Positions 16,193-25,192 are shown, numbered from the stretch's first letter. The stretch is DNA of 64,000 nucleotides from Streptomyces sp. NBC_01445 (GCF_035918235.1 NZ_CP109485.1:248001-312000), one strand, 5' to 3'. Made by a program: numbers and translations. Notes: generated from the letters alone by a model not told the origin.

Positions 16193-17797
16193 TCACTCGT
16201 CGTCCGACGGCGAGTGACGCGCGTGCGGATGGCGCAGGCGCACCCAGATGTCGCGCGCCTGCCGTCCGGCGGCGGTGCGGCTGCGAGCCACGAGTCTGTG
16301 CGCCTGTTCCGGCGTCTCCACCATGGGGCCAGATCCGCGCAGCGGTCGCCCCGCGGTCTCGTGCAAGAAGAACGTCGAGATGAGGCCGATCAATCCGGCG
16401 ACCATCAGGTAGTACGCGGGGACCATGTTGTTGCCCGTCGCCTCAACGAGGCCTGAGGCGAACAGGGGTGTGGTGCCGCCGAAGAGCGACACGGACAGGT
16501 TGTACGCGATCGACAGGGCGCCGTAGCGGATCCGGGTGGGAAAGAGGGCCGGCAGTGTGGCGGCTGCGGTGCCCGCGAACATGACGAGCAGTATGCCGAG
16601 GATCATGCACCCAAACGCCGGAAGCAGGATGCCGCCCTCCCTGATCAGTAGGAACGCGGGATAGGACAGCGCGATGAGCGCGATGCTCCCAGCCATGAAC
16701 ATGGGTCTGCGTCCCCACCGGTCGGACGTCCTGCCGACGGTGGTGATCAGCAGGACGACCAGGAGCATCGTGCCGAGGACCAGCAACTGCGCCGTCGTGT
16801 CGCTCTCGCCGAGCGTCACGGTCATATAGGTCGGCAGGTACGACGTCACCATGTAGTTGGTGACGTTGTAGAGCAGGACGAGGCCCATACAGATGAGTAC
16901 CGCCTCCCAGTGGCGCGCGAAGATCTCCTTCACGCGGCCCTTGCCCGACTGCCGGGCCTGCTCCACGGGGTCTTCGTCCGCCCCCTTCCCCGACGCCTGC
17001 GAGTGCGCGTACGCGGCCTCCTGCTTGAACGCGGGCGTCTCCTCCAGCTTCATGCGCATGTACAGGCCGATGAGACCGAGCGGACCCGCCACGAAGAAGG
17101 GGATACGCCAGCCCCAGTCCGCGAGGCCGTCGCTGCCGAGCGCCAGCGTGAGCACCGTCACCAGACCGGAGCCGAGCGAGTAGCCGACGAAGGTGCCGAA
17201 GTCGAGCCAGCTGCCGAGGAAGCCCCGGCGCTTGTCGGGCGCGTACTCGGCGATGTAAGTCGTGGCGCCCGCGTACTCGCCGCCGGTCGAAAAGCCCTGG
17301 ACGAGACGGCACACCAGCAAAAGGACCGGGGCGAGGAAGCCGGCCGCCGAGTAGGTCGGCAGGAAGCCCACAGCGAAGGTGCTGGCCGCCATCATGATCA
17401 TCGTGGCCGCGAGCACCTTCTGCCGGCCCACGCGGTCGCCGAGGGGCCCGAAGACGAGCCCGCCCAGGGGACGCACGACGAAGGCCGCGGCGAAGGTGGC
17501 GAAGGTGGAGACGACCTGCGCGCCGGGGGAGCTCGACGGGAAGAAGACCTTGCCCAGGGTGCCCGCCAGGTAGGCGTAGACGCCGAAGTCGAACCACTCC
17601 ATGGTGTTGCCCAGAGCGGCCGCGGTGACGGCCTTGCGCACCTGCGGACGGTCGGCGACGGTCACGTCCTCGGCCGTCAGGGCCTTCTTACGGCGGCGCA
17701 GCAGCGTACGCAGCATGCGGTCGGTGGCCGGATGCGACGCGCGCGGAGCGATCCGCCCCGGCGGATCGGATTTCCGGCGCCGGAAGAGACCTGGCAT
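16193..17797 (-). CDS. MFS transporter, metabolite:H+ symporter (ProP-like)
   Basis: A 534-residue protein with 12 hydrophobic segments. MHS-family signatures are GNTMEWFDFGVYAYLAGTLG near the first helix, RPLGGLVFGPLGDRVGRQKV, RLVQGFSTGGEYAGATTYIA and ADWGWRIPFFVAGPLGLIGL. These proton symporters carry proline, betaine, shikimate or dicarboxylates. The ATG at 17797 gives a basic N-terminus and has gagg about 9 bp upstream. It stands alone between decayed regions. Substrate unresolved. Confidence 0.88.
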   Translation of the reverse strand: MPGLFRRRKSDPPGRIAPRASHPATDRMLRTLLRRRKKALTAEDVTVADRPQVRKAVTAAALGNTMEWFDFGVYAYLAGTLGKVFFPSSSPGAQVVSTFATFAAAFVVRPLGGLVFGPLGDRVGRQKVLAATMIMMAASTFAVGFLPTYSAAGFLAPVLLLVCRLVQGFSTGGEYAGATTYIAEYAPDKRRGFLGSWLDFGTFVGYSLGSGLVTVLTLALGSDGLADWGWRIPFFVAGPLGLIGLYMRMKLEETPAFKQEAAYAHSQASGKGADEDPVEQARQSGKGRVKEIFARHWEAVLICMGLVLLYNVTNYMVTSYLPTYMTVTLGESDTTAQLLVLGTMLLVVLLITTVGRTSDRWGRRPMFMAGSIALIALSYPAFLLIREGGILLPAFGCMILGILLVMFAGTAAATLPALFPTRIRYGALSIAYNLSVSLFGGTTPLFASGLVEATGNNMVPAYYLMVAGLIGLISTFFLHETAGRPLRGSGPMVETPEQAHRLVARSRTAAGRQARDIWVRLRHPHARHSPSDDE

Positions 17798-18793
17798 GGG
17801 CGGAGCCTCTCTGCGGACGGCTGCGGGAGCCACGGGCTGCGGCACCGATGCGGACGGCTCTCATTCTTCGCAGTGGGCGGCCGGACCGCCTCCAGAGACG
17901 GGCTGTATGCGTGGCCCGGGTCACGCCGACGCGAGGGGGTCCCTCCTCGACGATCAGCGCACCGTCCGCGTGCCGTCCCGGCACGGCCGGCACCGCGGCA
18001 TGTCTGCGCCATGGCCGGCCTCGGCCCCGAGCACACGCCCCGCCTCGCGATCAAGGTGCGTACTTCTCACCGGCCCGGGACTGGAGGCCGGGTTCACCAC
18101 GTTCGTAGCCGGCAGCCACACCCTCACCAGGCCCGTCACTGTTCCCCAGGAAGACATCGATCCGCCCGGAGCTCCCACCGGCGGACACCGGCCCGAACGA
18201 CGTGGCCCCCCTTCGAGAACCGCACCTGGCCGCCCGTAGCCTCAACCCGCTCCGGCCACGAGCGACTGGTCGTGATGATGCAGTTCGGCTTCCGGCAGCC
18301 CCTCGGCGTCCGCGACCGCCACCCCGACGGCTCTGTTGCCCTCGTGGGCCCGCTGCGCCTGCTCCAGGGCCCGTGTTCCCAGGACGCGGCCCACGCCCGG
18401 CCCCAAGAATGGGCCGGCCTGCTCACCCCTGGCAGACCTCGACAAGCTCAAGCCGGACAAGCAGCTTCGTCCGGCTGGTGAGCACCACGGCTGACCCCCT
18501 TCACGCACCGGCCGATCACGCCAAAGCGCAGTCACAGCCTCCGGTGGACAGCAGGACGCTCAGGATCAGGAGCCAGATCCGAGCCGTCGACACCACCGAC
18601 CGGTCAGCCGCCGCAGAGATCGACAAGGGCCGACACCATGACCCGGCAGCCGTCCGCATGCTCCTGGGCCGGCCCGCCCAGGCGGCCGGCGATGGAGGGA
18701 TGAGCGAGCACGACCAGGCCCGGGTTCTCGACAGCGGTTGTTCAGCCTTTCGGAGGCGCCCAAACCACCCTGTGTTCGATGTTCACGAGAAGC
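17798..18793. other. Roughly 1 kb with no supported gene
   Basis: Several long open frames exist on both strands, as expected for very GC-rich DNA, but none has family-like sequence, a good start or a ribosome-binding site. One stretch near 18060-18240 (GPGLEAGFTTFVAGSHTLTR) has protein-like composition and may be a scrap of a lost gene. Confidence 0.4.
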
Positions 18794-18935
18794 GGTTCTG
18801 GCTCAACTTCCGTGAAAACCATGCCGACCGGGCTCGTGCCAGCCTCTGGACGAGCCGCTGACCTGCCGGTTCGCCGGGGCCGCCAGCCTCGGACACCGAG
18901 GATCGGTTCGACTTCACGGAAGTTGTGCCAGAACC
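18794..18935. repeat. Miniature inverted-repeat unit A (142 bp)
   Basis: Bounded by inverted 21-bp termini: 18794-18814 (ggttctggctcaacttccgt plus one base) and 18915-18935 (the complement with one difference). It has no coding capacity. Its reverse complement shares an internal block, roughly ggc-gg-ccgg-gaaaccgg-aggtcagc, with unit B. The pattern is that of a MITE or IS-derived end pair. Confidence 0.6.
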
Positions 18936-18941
18936 ATCTCG

Positions 18942-19081
18942 GGTTCTGGCACAACTTCCGTGGCGACGGTCCGTCGATCGCCACGACGGTCCGGCGGGCC
19001 GGTGAAACCGGGAGGTCAGCAGGTTGACTTGAGGTGGGCGCGAGTGAGGACCGCAACAGTCACGGAAGTGATGCCAGAGCC
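18942..19081. repeat. Miniature inverted-repeat unit B (140 bp)
   Basis: Six bases after unit A and inverted relative to it. Termini are at 18942-18962 and 19061-19081. The inner ends of A and B (18915-18935 and 18942-18962) are perfect complements and would form a 21-bp-stem hairpin with a 6-base loop. Possible ISL3-like terminal repeats, judged only from the ggttctggcacaacttccgt form. Confidence 0.6.
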
Positions 19082-19220
19082 CGATCTCGTGGACAAAGCC
19101 ATGGCCTCCACCCCTCAATAAAGCCAGGCTGTCGACAGACGCCGTGCCAGTACATGGCACAAGCGTGGCGGTGAGCGGCAGGAAAACGGTGGGTGCGGCG
19201 TCAGGCAGACGGTATGCCGG

Positions 19221-19502
19221 TCAGGTCTCGATCACGGCATCGCAGTCGGGGCAGACCATGGATGCGTATTCCATGGGATACCAGGACGCTCCAGGGTGCT
19301 CGGAGGGGTTCCAGCGGGTCGTCTCCATGGCGAAGGTGTCCCTGCCGCAGAGGGTCCTCGGCCCCGTCGGGGTGGGCGCCCCTGGGGCTGCGGGCGCCGC
19401 GTGCACCGTGCGGACGGGTCGTTCCTCACCGCTCGGTGTTCCCGGGGAGGAGCCCGTGGCCACCGGCTTGTCGAGCTCGTACACGACGACGATCTCGCTC
19501 AT
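19221..19502 (-). CDS. Small conserved streptomycete protein with C-terminal CPDC
   Basis: A 93-residue protein starting MSEIVVVYELDKPVATGSSP, with TLCGRDTFAMETTRWNPSE in the middle and MVCPDCDAVIET at the end. The Cys pair plus the earlier Cys could bind a metal. The layout resembles small uncharacterised streptomycete proteins. It appears intact. Function unknown. Confidence 0.6.
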   Translation of the reverse strand: MSEIVVVYELDKPVATGSSPGTPSGEERPVRTVHAAPAAPGAPTPTGPRTLCGRDTFAMETTRWNPSEHPGASWYPMEYASMVCPDCDAVIET

Positions 19503-19707
19503 GTCTCTAGCGTAGGCGGTCGCGCATTCGAACCGCCCACAGCCTGCGGCCGGGCGTCGGCGATCGGCTGGCGAGGCTCTTCACGTGGCCCACCCCTCGA
19601 CGGCTATCCCGGCCCGTCGACCGGCATGCGGTGTAGGGCCTCATTCCCCATGTGGACGGCGTAAGGGTCGCCCAGCCGCACAAGAGCGTGCCGCCATTTC
19701 CCTTCCC

Positions 19708-19761
19708 GTCACCGTCACCGTCACCGTCACCGTCACCGTCACCGTCACCGTCACCGTCACC
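19708..19761. repeat. Hexamer tandem repeat, nine GTCACC units
   Basis: Nine perfect copies of GTCACC lie in a row. On the minus strand they would encode alternating Gly-Asp. They lie at the broken C-terminal end of the YceI remnant and may have arisen by slippage at the break. Confidence 0.9.
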
Positions 19762-19935
19762 GAGTGGGTTTGCCCTTGACGGTGCGCTCCCCCAGTGATC
19801 TCGAAGGACTGCGGGGTTCCCGTGACCCTGGTGGAACGGAAGGTGATCGTGGAGTGCTCTGCGGTGTGCAGCAGTGCCTTGTCCGCGAGGGTCCGTTTGA
19901 TCTCGGCCCGGTCGGCGGCACGCGCGCACCAGGGT
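19757..19935 (-). pseudogene. YceI-family protein fragment
   Basis: Reads LADKALLHTAEHSTITFRST then VTGTPQSFEITG, typical of the YceI lipocalin-like domain (I-T-F-x-S-T-x-V-x-G). A single-base shift near the ITGG position moves the ending ERTVKGKPT into another frame. The N-terminal half is absent. Confidence 0.55.
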
Positions 19936-20164
19936 GGCTGAGTGGCTGGCGGGACGGCTGGGCGGTGCTGCCGGGAGTGTGGTGATCTTTTGCCGTTGTG
20001 GTTAGCGGCGGAGGCGTTGTTCTTGATCGGAGACAGCAGTGACCGGCCGGGAGCCTCTCGCGTGCCCGGAGAGCCACGGAGGTCGGCCCTCGGCCGGTGG
20101 TCTGTGCTCGGAACTGAGGAACCCAGGCATGAGCGCTACGTGGTGCCAGGGCTGCGCACGTCCG

Positions 20165-20365
20165 CCTGACCCTGGGCATGGTGCGCGCCAACCGCCCCTG
20201 GGCGGTGTTCCCCGGGACCCTGCACGCGAGCCGCCCCCGGCATCCGGATCCGGATGCCCGAGCCTGTCCCGCGCCCTGGCGAACGTCTTCGCCACCGCAG
20301 CCGTCGGGTTCATCAACGGCACGACCTGGCAGGTCGTCACCGCTGAGTCCTTGGACGTCCGCAAC
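20165..20365 (+). pseudogene. Fragment of the two-domain membrane protein family (copy 1)
   Basis: LGMVRANRPWAVFPG, a frameshift, then LSRALANVFATAAVGFINGT and TWQVVTAESLD match in order the intact protein at 40375-41502 (VGMVRANRPWRLVPGLSKAL and following). The N-terminal domain and the later helices are missing. The surrounding 19.94-20.51 kb has no other supported gene. Confidence 0.6.
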
Positions 20366-20512
20366 CTGCCGAGTTCTTACCGTTTCGCGAGCGATAGCGG
20401 AGACCGTGCGTTGCCGGAGTGGCGCGAAGCGATGGCGGGGAACCTGTACTGGGCCCGTTGCTGCGTGGCGGGCGCACCGTGCCGGAGGACTCGAGTGCAC
20501 TGGAGGTGTGTG

Positions 20513-21655
20513 ATGAGTGCTGACCGCTCCCACGAGAGCCGTGATGGTCACGTACTGGTCCTCGATGCTGGCTCTTCGAGCCTTCACATCGCTCTGTTCG
20601 CGGCGGACGGTGAACGGGTGGCGGATCGAGACGCCTCGGAGCCCCCGGGGCCTGCTGCGGCGGCGGAACTGCGGAACTTCCTCAGCGAGGTGCCCGCTCC
20701 TGCGGCGGTTGGTCACCGCCTCGTCCACAGCGGTCCGCACCTGACTGGACATACGCTGATCGACGCACGCGTACGGGCTCTGCTGGCGGACGTCGCCGAT
20801 CTCGCGCCGCTGCACGTGACCCCTGCCCTGCCTGTGGTCGATGCCGCACGAGAACTCCTGCCCGACGTTCCTCATGTCGCCTGCTTCGACACTGTCTTTC
20901 ACAAGGATCTGCCGGCACAGGCGCGCACGTACGCCGTGCCGGAGCGATGGCGAGCCGAATACGGGCTGCGCCGGTACGGCTTCCACGGGCTTTCCTACTC
21001 GTGGGCACTGCAGAGGACGGCGCAGGCCCTGGGCCGACCCGTCGACAACCTCCAGGTCGTGCTCGTCCACCTGGGCGGCGGCTGCTCGGCCTGCGCCGTC
21101 CGAAACGGACGCAGCGTGGACACCACCATGGGCCTCACTCCGCTGGAAGGCCTGGTGATGAGCCGGCGCAGCGGCAGCATCGACCCCGGCGCGCTGCTGT
21201 GGCTGCAGCGGCGGCACGGTCTGAGCACGGACGAATTGGATGACACACTCCACCGGCATTCCGGTCTGCTCGGCCTCTCCGGTACCTCGGGAGACACCCG
21301 GGACCTGGTGCGCGCCCGCGCGGAGGGTGATGCCGCGGCCGCGTTGGCGCTGGCGACGTTCACACTCAGCTGCCGCAGGGGCATCGCCTCGATGGCCGCC
21401 TCGCTGGACCGGCTGGACGCACTGGTCTTCACCGGGGAGATCGGCGAAGACCAACCCGAGGTGCGCGAGGAGATCTGCTCGGCCCTGACTGTTCTCGGTG
21501 TACGAGGCGGGCTGCTCGTCCCCGAACTGGACGATTTGATGCGGGAAGGCCTCCGACGCATCGATCAGGCGGGGAGAGGTGTCCCGGTCCTCGTGGTAGC
21601 AACCGGCGAGACACAGCAGATCGCCGCCGAGACCCGACGAGTGCTCGGCATGTAA
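20513..21655 (+). CDS. ackA: Acetate/propionate kinase family protein
   Basis: A 380-residue ASKHA-fold kinase that would interconvert acetate plus ATP and acetyl phosphate. Motifs in order: VLDAGSSSLHIALF (canonical N-x-GSSS with Asn replaced by Asp), VGHRLVHSGP, CFDTVFHKDLP, RRYGFHGLSY, LVHLGGGCSACAVRNG, DTTMGLTPLEGLVMSRRSGS and FTGEIGEDQPEVR (usual GIGEN). The ATG at 20513 follows tggaggtgtgtg. No phosphotransacetylase or phosphoketolase partner is in the window. The N-to-D change near the substrate site is worth noting; the family call is firm. Confidence 0.85.
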   Translation: MSADRSHESRDGHVLVLDAGSSSLHIALFAADGERVADRDASEPPGPAAAAELRNFLSEVPAPAAVGHRLVHSGPHLTGHTLIDARVRALLADVADLAPLHVTPALPVVDAARELLPDVPHVACFDTVFHKDLPAQARTYAVPERWRAEYGLRRYGFHGLSYSWALQRTAQALGRPVDNLQVVLVHLGGGCSACAVRNGRSVDTTMGLTPLEGLVMSRRSGSIDPGALLWLQRRHGLSTDELDDTLHRHSGLLGLSGTSGDTRDLVRARAEGDAAAALALATFTLSCRRGIASMAASLDRLDALVFTGEIGEDQPEVREEICSALTVLGVRGGLLVPELDDLMREGLRRIDQAGRGVPVLVVATGETQQIAAETRRVLGM

Positions 21656-21689
21656 CTGGCCAAGGCAACTGCCGGCACATCCACATTGC

Positions 21690-22171
21690 CTGGCCCGCAC
21701 AAAGAACCGGCCTCCTGTACCAGGACAGCACTGGGGAGTGGCGACGTCTGGTCCTGTACGCCGCCCCCGTCTGGCTCGCTGTCGAAGCCAGTGGGCCGGC
21801 CGCCTCGCGAACCACGGTTCTGCCGGTGTCTTTGCTGGTCGAGGCGTTCGGGGTGATGTGCTGGATTCCGCGTCGTCGCAGGTAGCGGCGGCTCTCTCAG
21901 GACGTGTAGGCCTTGTCCGCCAACGCGGGTGCGCGGCCGTCCAACTCCGGCACGAGGAACGGAGACCTTCTCCAGCACGCGCTCGAGTTGAGGGCCGTCA
22001 CCGTAGTGGCCAGGCGTCAGGACAAAAGCGAGAGGCCGGCATCGCCCCTCTGCGACGAGGTGATTTTGGTGGTGAAGCCACCGCGGGAGCGTCCCAGGCA
22101 TTCGCCGAGCTGACCACCTCCGCCAGCCGGACGGCCAGTTTCCGTAGCACAGCACCGGATCGACCTGGTTC
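21690..22171 (-). pseudogene. IS5-family transposase remnant
   Basis: LVAEGRCRPLAFVLTPGHYG then QLERVLEKVSVPRAGVGRPR and, after frameshifts, LDQQRHRQNRGSRGGRPTGF match the central and C-terminal parts of IS5-type transposases. The catalytic Asp segment is frameshifted. It is cut off by the IS605-type element on its right. Confidence 0.6.
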
Positions 22172-22330
22172 TTGAAGTGCTCTCCTCCCTTCGCAGGCTC
22201 AGGAAGGAGATTCCTGCCTACCTTGCGGCGGCGGGCTTGGCGCCACGGGTGCGCCTGACGACTGCCCTCCCGGCAGCCGGGATGAGCGCGTGGCCCATCC
22301 GGTACAGGTGCAAGATGTTCCGGGCTGCGT
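22172..22330 (-). ncRNA. Putative omega RNA (guide scaffold) of TnpB
   Basis: In IS200/IS605 elements the 3' end of tnpB and the right end encode the RNA that guides TnpB cleavage. Here that is the tnpB tail plus about 45 bp downstream, including the caggaa/ttcctg stem-loop. If the element ends at TTCAA (22172), the guide would start with the flanking minus-strand sequence gaaccaggtcgatccggtgc. Position follows family knowledge; expression is not shown. Confidence 0.4.
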
Positions 22331-23537
22331 TCCAGTCGGCGTTGCCGGACCATCCGCAGTCGGGGTTCTTGCATACGAACGTGGCCTGGTCTTCCCGGCT
22401 ACCGGGCGTGATGAAACCGCAGGCGGAGCAGCGCAGGGAGGTGTTCGGGGCGGGAACCTTGGCGAGGGTGCCGCCGTTGCGGGCAGTTTTGTACGTCAGC
22501 ATCGTCACGGTGCGACCCCATGCCTCCTGGCTGATGGAGCGGTTCAGACCGGACTTCTGCGCGACGTTCTTCCCCGGCTGGTCGGTAGTGCCCTTGGCGG
22601 ACTTGACCATGTTCGTGATGTTGAGCTGTTCCACCACGACCGTGCCGTACTGCTCGGCGATGGCGGTGGTGGCCTGGTGCTGCCAGTCAATGGCTCGGCG
22701 CGTGGCTCTTGCGCGGAGCTGCTTGATCTGGTCGTAGGTGCGGTGTAGCCGGTTCGAGCTGCGCTCTTTCGGCTTGCGGAAGGACTTGCGGTGCGCGGCG
22801 CGCTGTTCCAGGCGAAGCAGTCTGGCTTTCTCGTCCGGGTTCAGCCACTTGTCCCGGTCGGCGGTGCCGTCCGGGAGCCGGGGCGGCCGTCCGTGGTCTT
22901 GGTGGCTGCCGTCGGACAGCGCGAGGGGCAGGTTCACCCCGGCGTCGATGCCGACCTCCAGTCCGGTGTGCGGTTCGGGCTTGACCTCAAGAGTCTGGAC
23001 GCGGAAGGCGATGTGCCGGCCGAGTCCGTCTTTGACCAGCCGTGCCCCGGTGATCCGGTTCTCCTTGTTGGCGTGCTTGCCGACCGGGAGGTCCTTGGTC
23101 CAGCGGAAGCGGACGCGGCCCACCTTGGGGATGTTGACCATGCCCCACCGGCGGTGTACTCGCTTGATCTGCAAGTCCCGGCCCTGCGGGATGTCCACCG
23201 ACAATGCCGTGCGGAAGCGGGCCTTGAAGTTCGGCTCGTCCGCACGCCCGTCCCAGCAGTTCCGCCACGCCTGGAAGTACGTCTTGAGTACCGCCTGCGC
23301 GGCCTGCGCGGGCAGCACCGCGTACCAGTCGATCTCCTTGCGGGCCTGCCGCAACGCCTGATCCATGCGCGTCGGAGCGCGCTGACACTTCGGCGTCATC
23401 TGCCACAGGTCGTGGAGCTGATTCCACATCGCGCGTGCCGCGTGCGACTGGTCGTCCATGAGCCGGACCTGTGCAGGCGTCAGCGCCAGCCGGGCGCGAT
23501 GCCCCAACTGCCGCTTCTCCCACACGAGTTCGCTCAT
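22218..23537 (-). CDS. tnpB: RNA-guided endonuclease TnpB
   Basis: About 439 residues (442 if the GTG at 23546 is used). TnpB is an RNA-guided DNA nuclease, the ancestor family of Cas12. RuvC residues all appear present: Asp in LEVGIDAGVNLPLAL (about 201), Glu in VVVEQLNIT (about 306) and Asp in GNADWNAARN (about 404). A zinc finger lies between the last two: C-S-A-C at 373-376 and C-K-N-P-D-C at 392-397. The N-terminal wedge/REC region (ARAMWNQLHDLW, YFQAWRNCWDG) is intact. It appears to be a complete, potentially active nuclease paired with an intact tnpA. Confidence 0.9.
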   Translation of the reverse strand: MSELVWEKRQLGHRARLALTPAQVRLMDDQSHAARAMWNQLHDLWQMTPKCQRAPTRMDQALRQARKEIDWYAVLPAQAAQAVLKTYFQAWRNCWDGRADEPNFKARFRTALSVDIPQGRDLQIKRVHRRWGMVNIPKVGRVRFRWTKDLPVGKHANKENRITGARLVKDGLGRHIAFRVQTLEVKPEPHTGLEVGIDAGVNLPLALSDGSHQDHGRPPRLPDGTADRDKWLNPDEKARLLRLEQRAAHRKSFRKPKERSSNRLHRTYDQIKQLRARATRRAIDWQHQATTAIAEQYGTVVVEQLNITNMVKSAKGTTDQPGKNVAQKSGLNRSISQEAWGRTVTMLTYKTARNGGTLAKVPAPNTSLRCSACGFITPGSREDQATFVCKNPDCGWSGNADWNAARNILHLYRMGHALIPAAGRAVVRRTRGAKPAAAR

Positions 23538-23563
23538 GACAATCACCCTACTACAGTTGGCTT

Positions 23564-23995
23564 ATGTCACCACGATGGAACCCGAATCCTGACGTGCGCA
23601 CCGGCCGTCACGTCGTCTACAACCTGCATGTCCACTTGGTTTTTGTTACCAAGTACCGGCGCAAGGCATTCACCGACGCCATGCTGACCCGCACTGAGGA
23701 GATCATGCGCGAGGTCTGCGCGGACTTCGAAGCCGACCTGAAGCAGTTCAACGGCGAACAGGATCACGTCCACCTGCTTGTGCACTACCCGCCCAAGGTC
23801 CAGCTCTCCAAACTGGTCAACTCCCTCAAGGGCGTCTCCTCCCGCAGGCTCCGCCAGGAACACAGCGCACACGTGCGCCGCTACCTGTGGGGCGGACACT
23901 TCTGGTCCGGCTCCTACTTCGCCGGATCCTGCGGCGGGGCACCGCTGACCGTCGTCAAGCAGTACATCGAGAACCAGCAGCGCCCCATCGGCTGA
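23564..23995 (+). CDS. tnpA: IS200/IS605 Y1 single-strand transposase TnpA
   Basis: A 143-residue HUH endonuclease that excises and inserts single-stranded element DNA. The HUH pair is H68-V-H70 in QDHVHLLVHYPP and the nucleophile is Tyr134 in VVKQYIENQQRP. The N-terminal YNLHVHLVFVTKYRRKAF is the family signature. Full length. Its 3' end lies 14 bp from a stable hairpin expected at the element end. Confidence 0.9.
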   Translation: MSPRWNPNPDVRTGRHVVYNLHVHLVFVTKYRRKAFTDAMLTRTEEIMREVCADFEADLKQFNGEQDHVHLLVHYPPKVQLSKLVNSLKGVSSRRLRQEHSAHVRRYLWGGHFWSGSYFAGSCGGAPLTVVKQYIENQQRPIG

Positions 23996-24008
23996 GAACA
24001 ACACCGCA

Positions 24009-24032
24009 GACCCGTGCGAACCGCGCGGGTCA
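24009..24032. other. Subterminal hairpin of the IS605-type element
   Basis: acccgtgcg and cgcgcgggt pair with one G-T wobble around an aac loop. It sits just past tnpA, where TnpA would recognise a structured element end. It could also act as a tnpA transcription terminator. Confidence 0.5.
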
Positions 24033-24065
24033 GAGCAGCTCTGAGATGGCCTTCACCCCCGCCGT

Positions 24066-25109
24066 AAACAGTTGCGCCTGCCCGAGAGCCCGCGGTGGTT
24101 GGTCCTCAGACACGGACGCGTCGGCGTGGACGAGGCCGCAAGGGTGCTTGAGGACATACGGCCCGACGGCTACGACATCTCCTCCGAGCTCGAGGAGTTC
24201 GTCGCCTTGGAGGGACGCCAGCAGCGGACCAGCAGACGCAACCGCGGGTGGAGCGGGCTGTGGCAGCCATGGGTGCGCCCGGCTTTGGTGGTCGGCTGCG
24301 GCATCGCCGTCTTCACCCAGCTGTCTGGCATCGAAATGATCATCTACTACGCCCCGACCATCCTGACCGACAACGGCTTCTCCACGACGACCGCTCTGTC
24401 GGTCAGCGTGGCGCTGGGCATGACCTACCTGGTGATGATGGTGGTTGGCCTGGTGATCGTCGACAAGGTCGGGCGCCGTCGGCTGACCCTGGTGATGGTG
24501 CCCGGCGCGGCGGTCAGTCTGTTCGCCCTCGGAGCCTTCTTCATCACCGGCCACGCCACCCGTGACTACGTGCCATCCATCGTCGCCTGCCTGCTCGCCT
24601 TCATGTTCTTCAACGCTGGCGGGCTCCAGCTGATGGGCTGGCTGACCGGCTCCGAGATCTACCCGCTGTCGGTGCGTGCCGCCGCCACAAGCGTGCAGTC
24701 GGCCACGCTCTGGAGCACGAACCTGCTGATCACGCTGACCCTGCTGACGATGATCAGCATCTTCGGTGTGGGCCAGGTGTTCTGGATTTACGGGATGTTC
24801 AACGTCGCGGCGTGGCTGTTCGTATGGCGGCGAATGCCGGAGCTCACCGGGCACAGCCTCGAAGACATCGAGAGGCACCTGAAGAGCGGGAAGTTCCGCC
24901 CCCCGCGGCTTCGCCCGCGTCTGACGCGAACCACGTGGCAAAGTGCGGCTCCGAACCGCTCCGGAGGTCGGAACGCAGAGTCAGGGCGCGGGACACTTCA
25001 GCTCAGCCTGGCGGATGAGCTGATCGCTGTGCCAGCCGTGGTCCGGATATGGTCCGGATCTTGGTGGACCGGCCAAGCTACGTCCTTCCCCCGGAGCTCA
25101 CGCCGCTAG
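24066..25109 (+). pseudogene. Sugar-porter MFS transporter missing its N-terminal third
   Basis: The sequence begins abruptly at RLPESPRWLVLRHGRV, the conserved PESPRWL motif after helix 6, and continues QLSGIEMIIYYAPTILTDNG, VDKVGRRRLTLVMVPG and GSEIYPLSVRAAATSVQS to the end of helix 12. Helices 1-6 are gone, replaced by the IS605-type element. Family similarity ends near 24900; the remaining codons to 25109 are read-through. A sugar/H+ symporter that is now dead. Confidence 0.75.
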
Positions 25110-25192
25110 GGCGGCCGACCCCATTGACCTGCCAGGAAGTACGCGGGACACCCGATGTCGGAACGGTCTCCTGCTCCGACGCAGGTGTGCGG

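Larger units (their letters stand above)
22172..24045. mobile_element. IS200/IS605-type element with tnpA and tnpB
   Basis: Divergent tnpB (minus) and tnpA (plus) start 26 bp apart, the IS605 arrangement. Imperfect hairpins lie beyond both gene ends: about 22195-22222 past tnpB and 24009-24032 past tnpA, as expected for the structured subterminal ends these elements use instead of inverted repeats. The minus-strand TTCAA at 22176-22172 is a plausible right-end cleavage motif. Exact ends are inferred; the left-end boundary near 24045 is uncertain. The element separates IS5 debris from a truncated sugar porter. Confidence 0.65.

Noticed and set aside
16910..18481. 523-codon forward open frame opposite the MHS transporter
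   Set aside because: Antisense shadow with charged low-complexity content; the transporter on the other strand has all family motifs.
19510..19550. ggttcgaatgcgcgacc on the minus strand resembles a tRNA T-arm
   Set aside because: No acceptor, D or anticodon arm can be placed around it.
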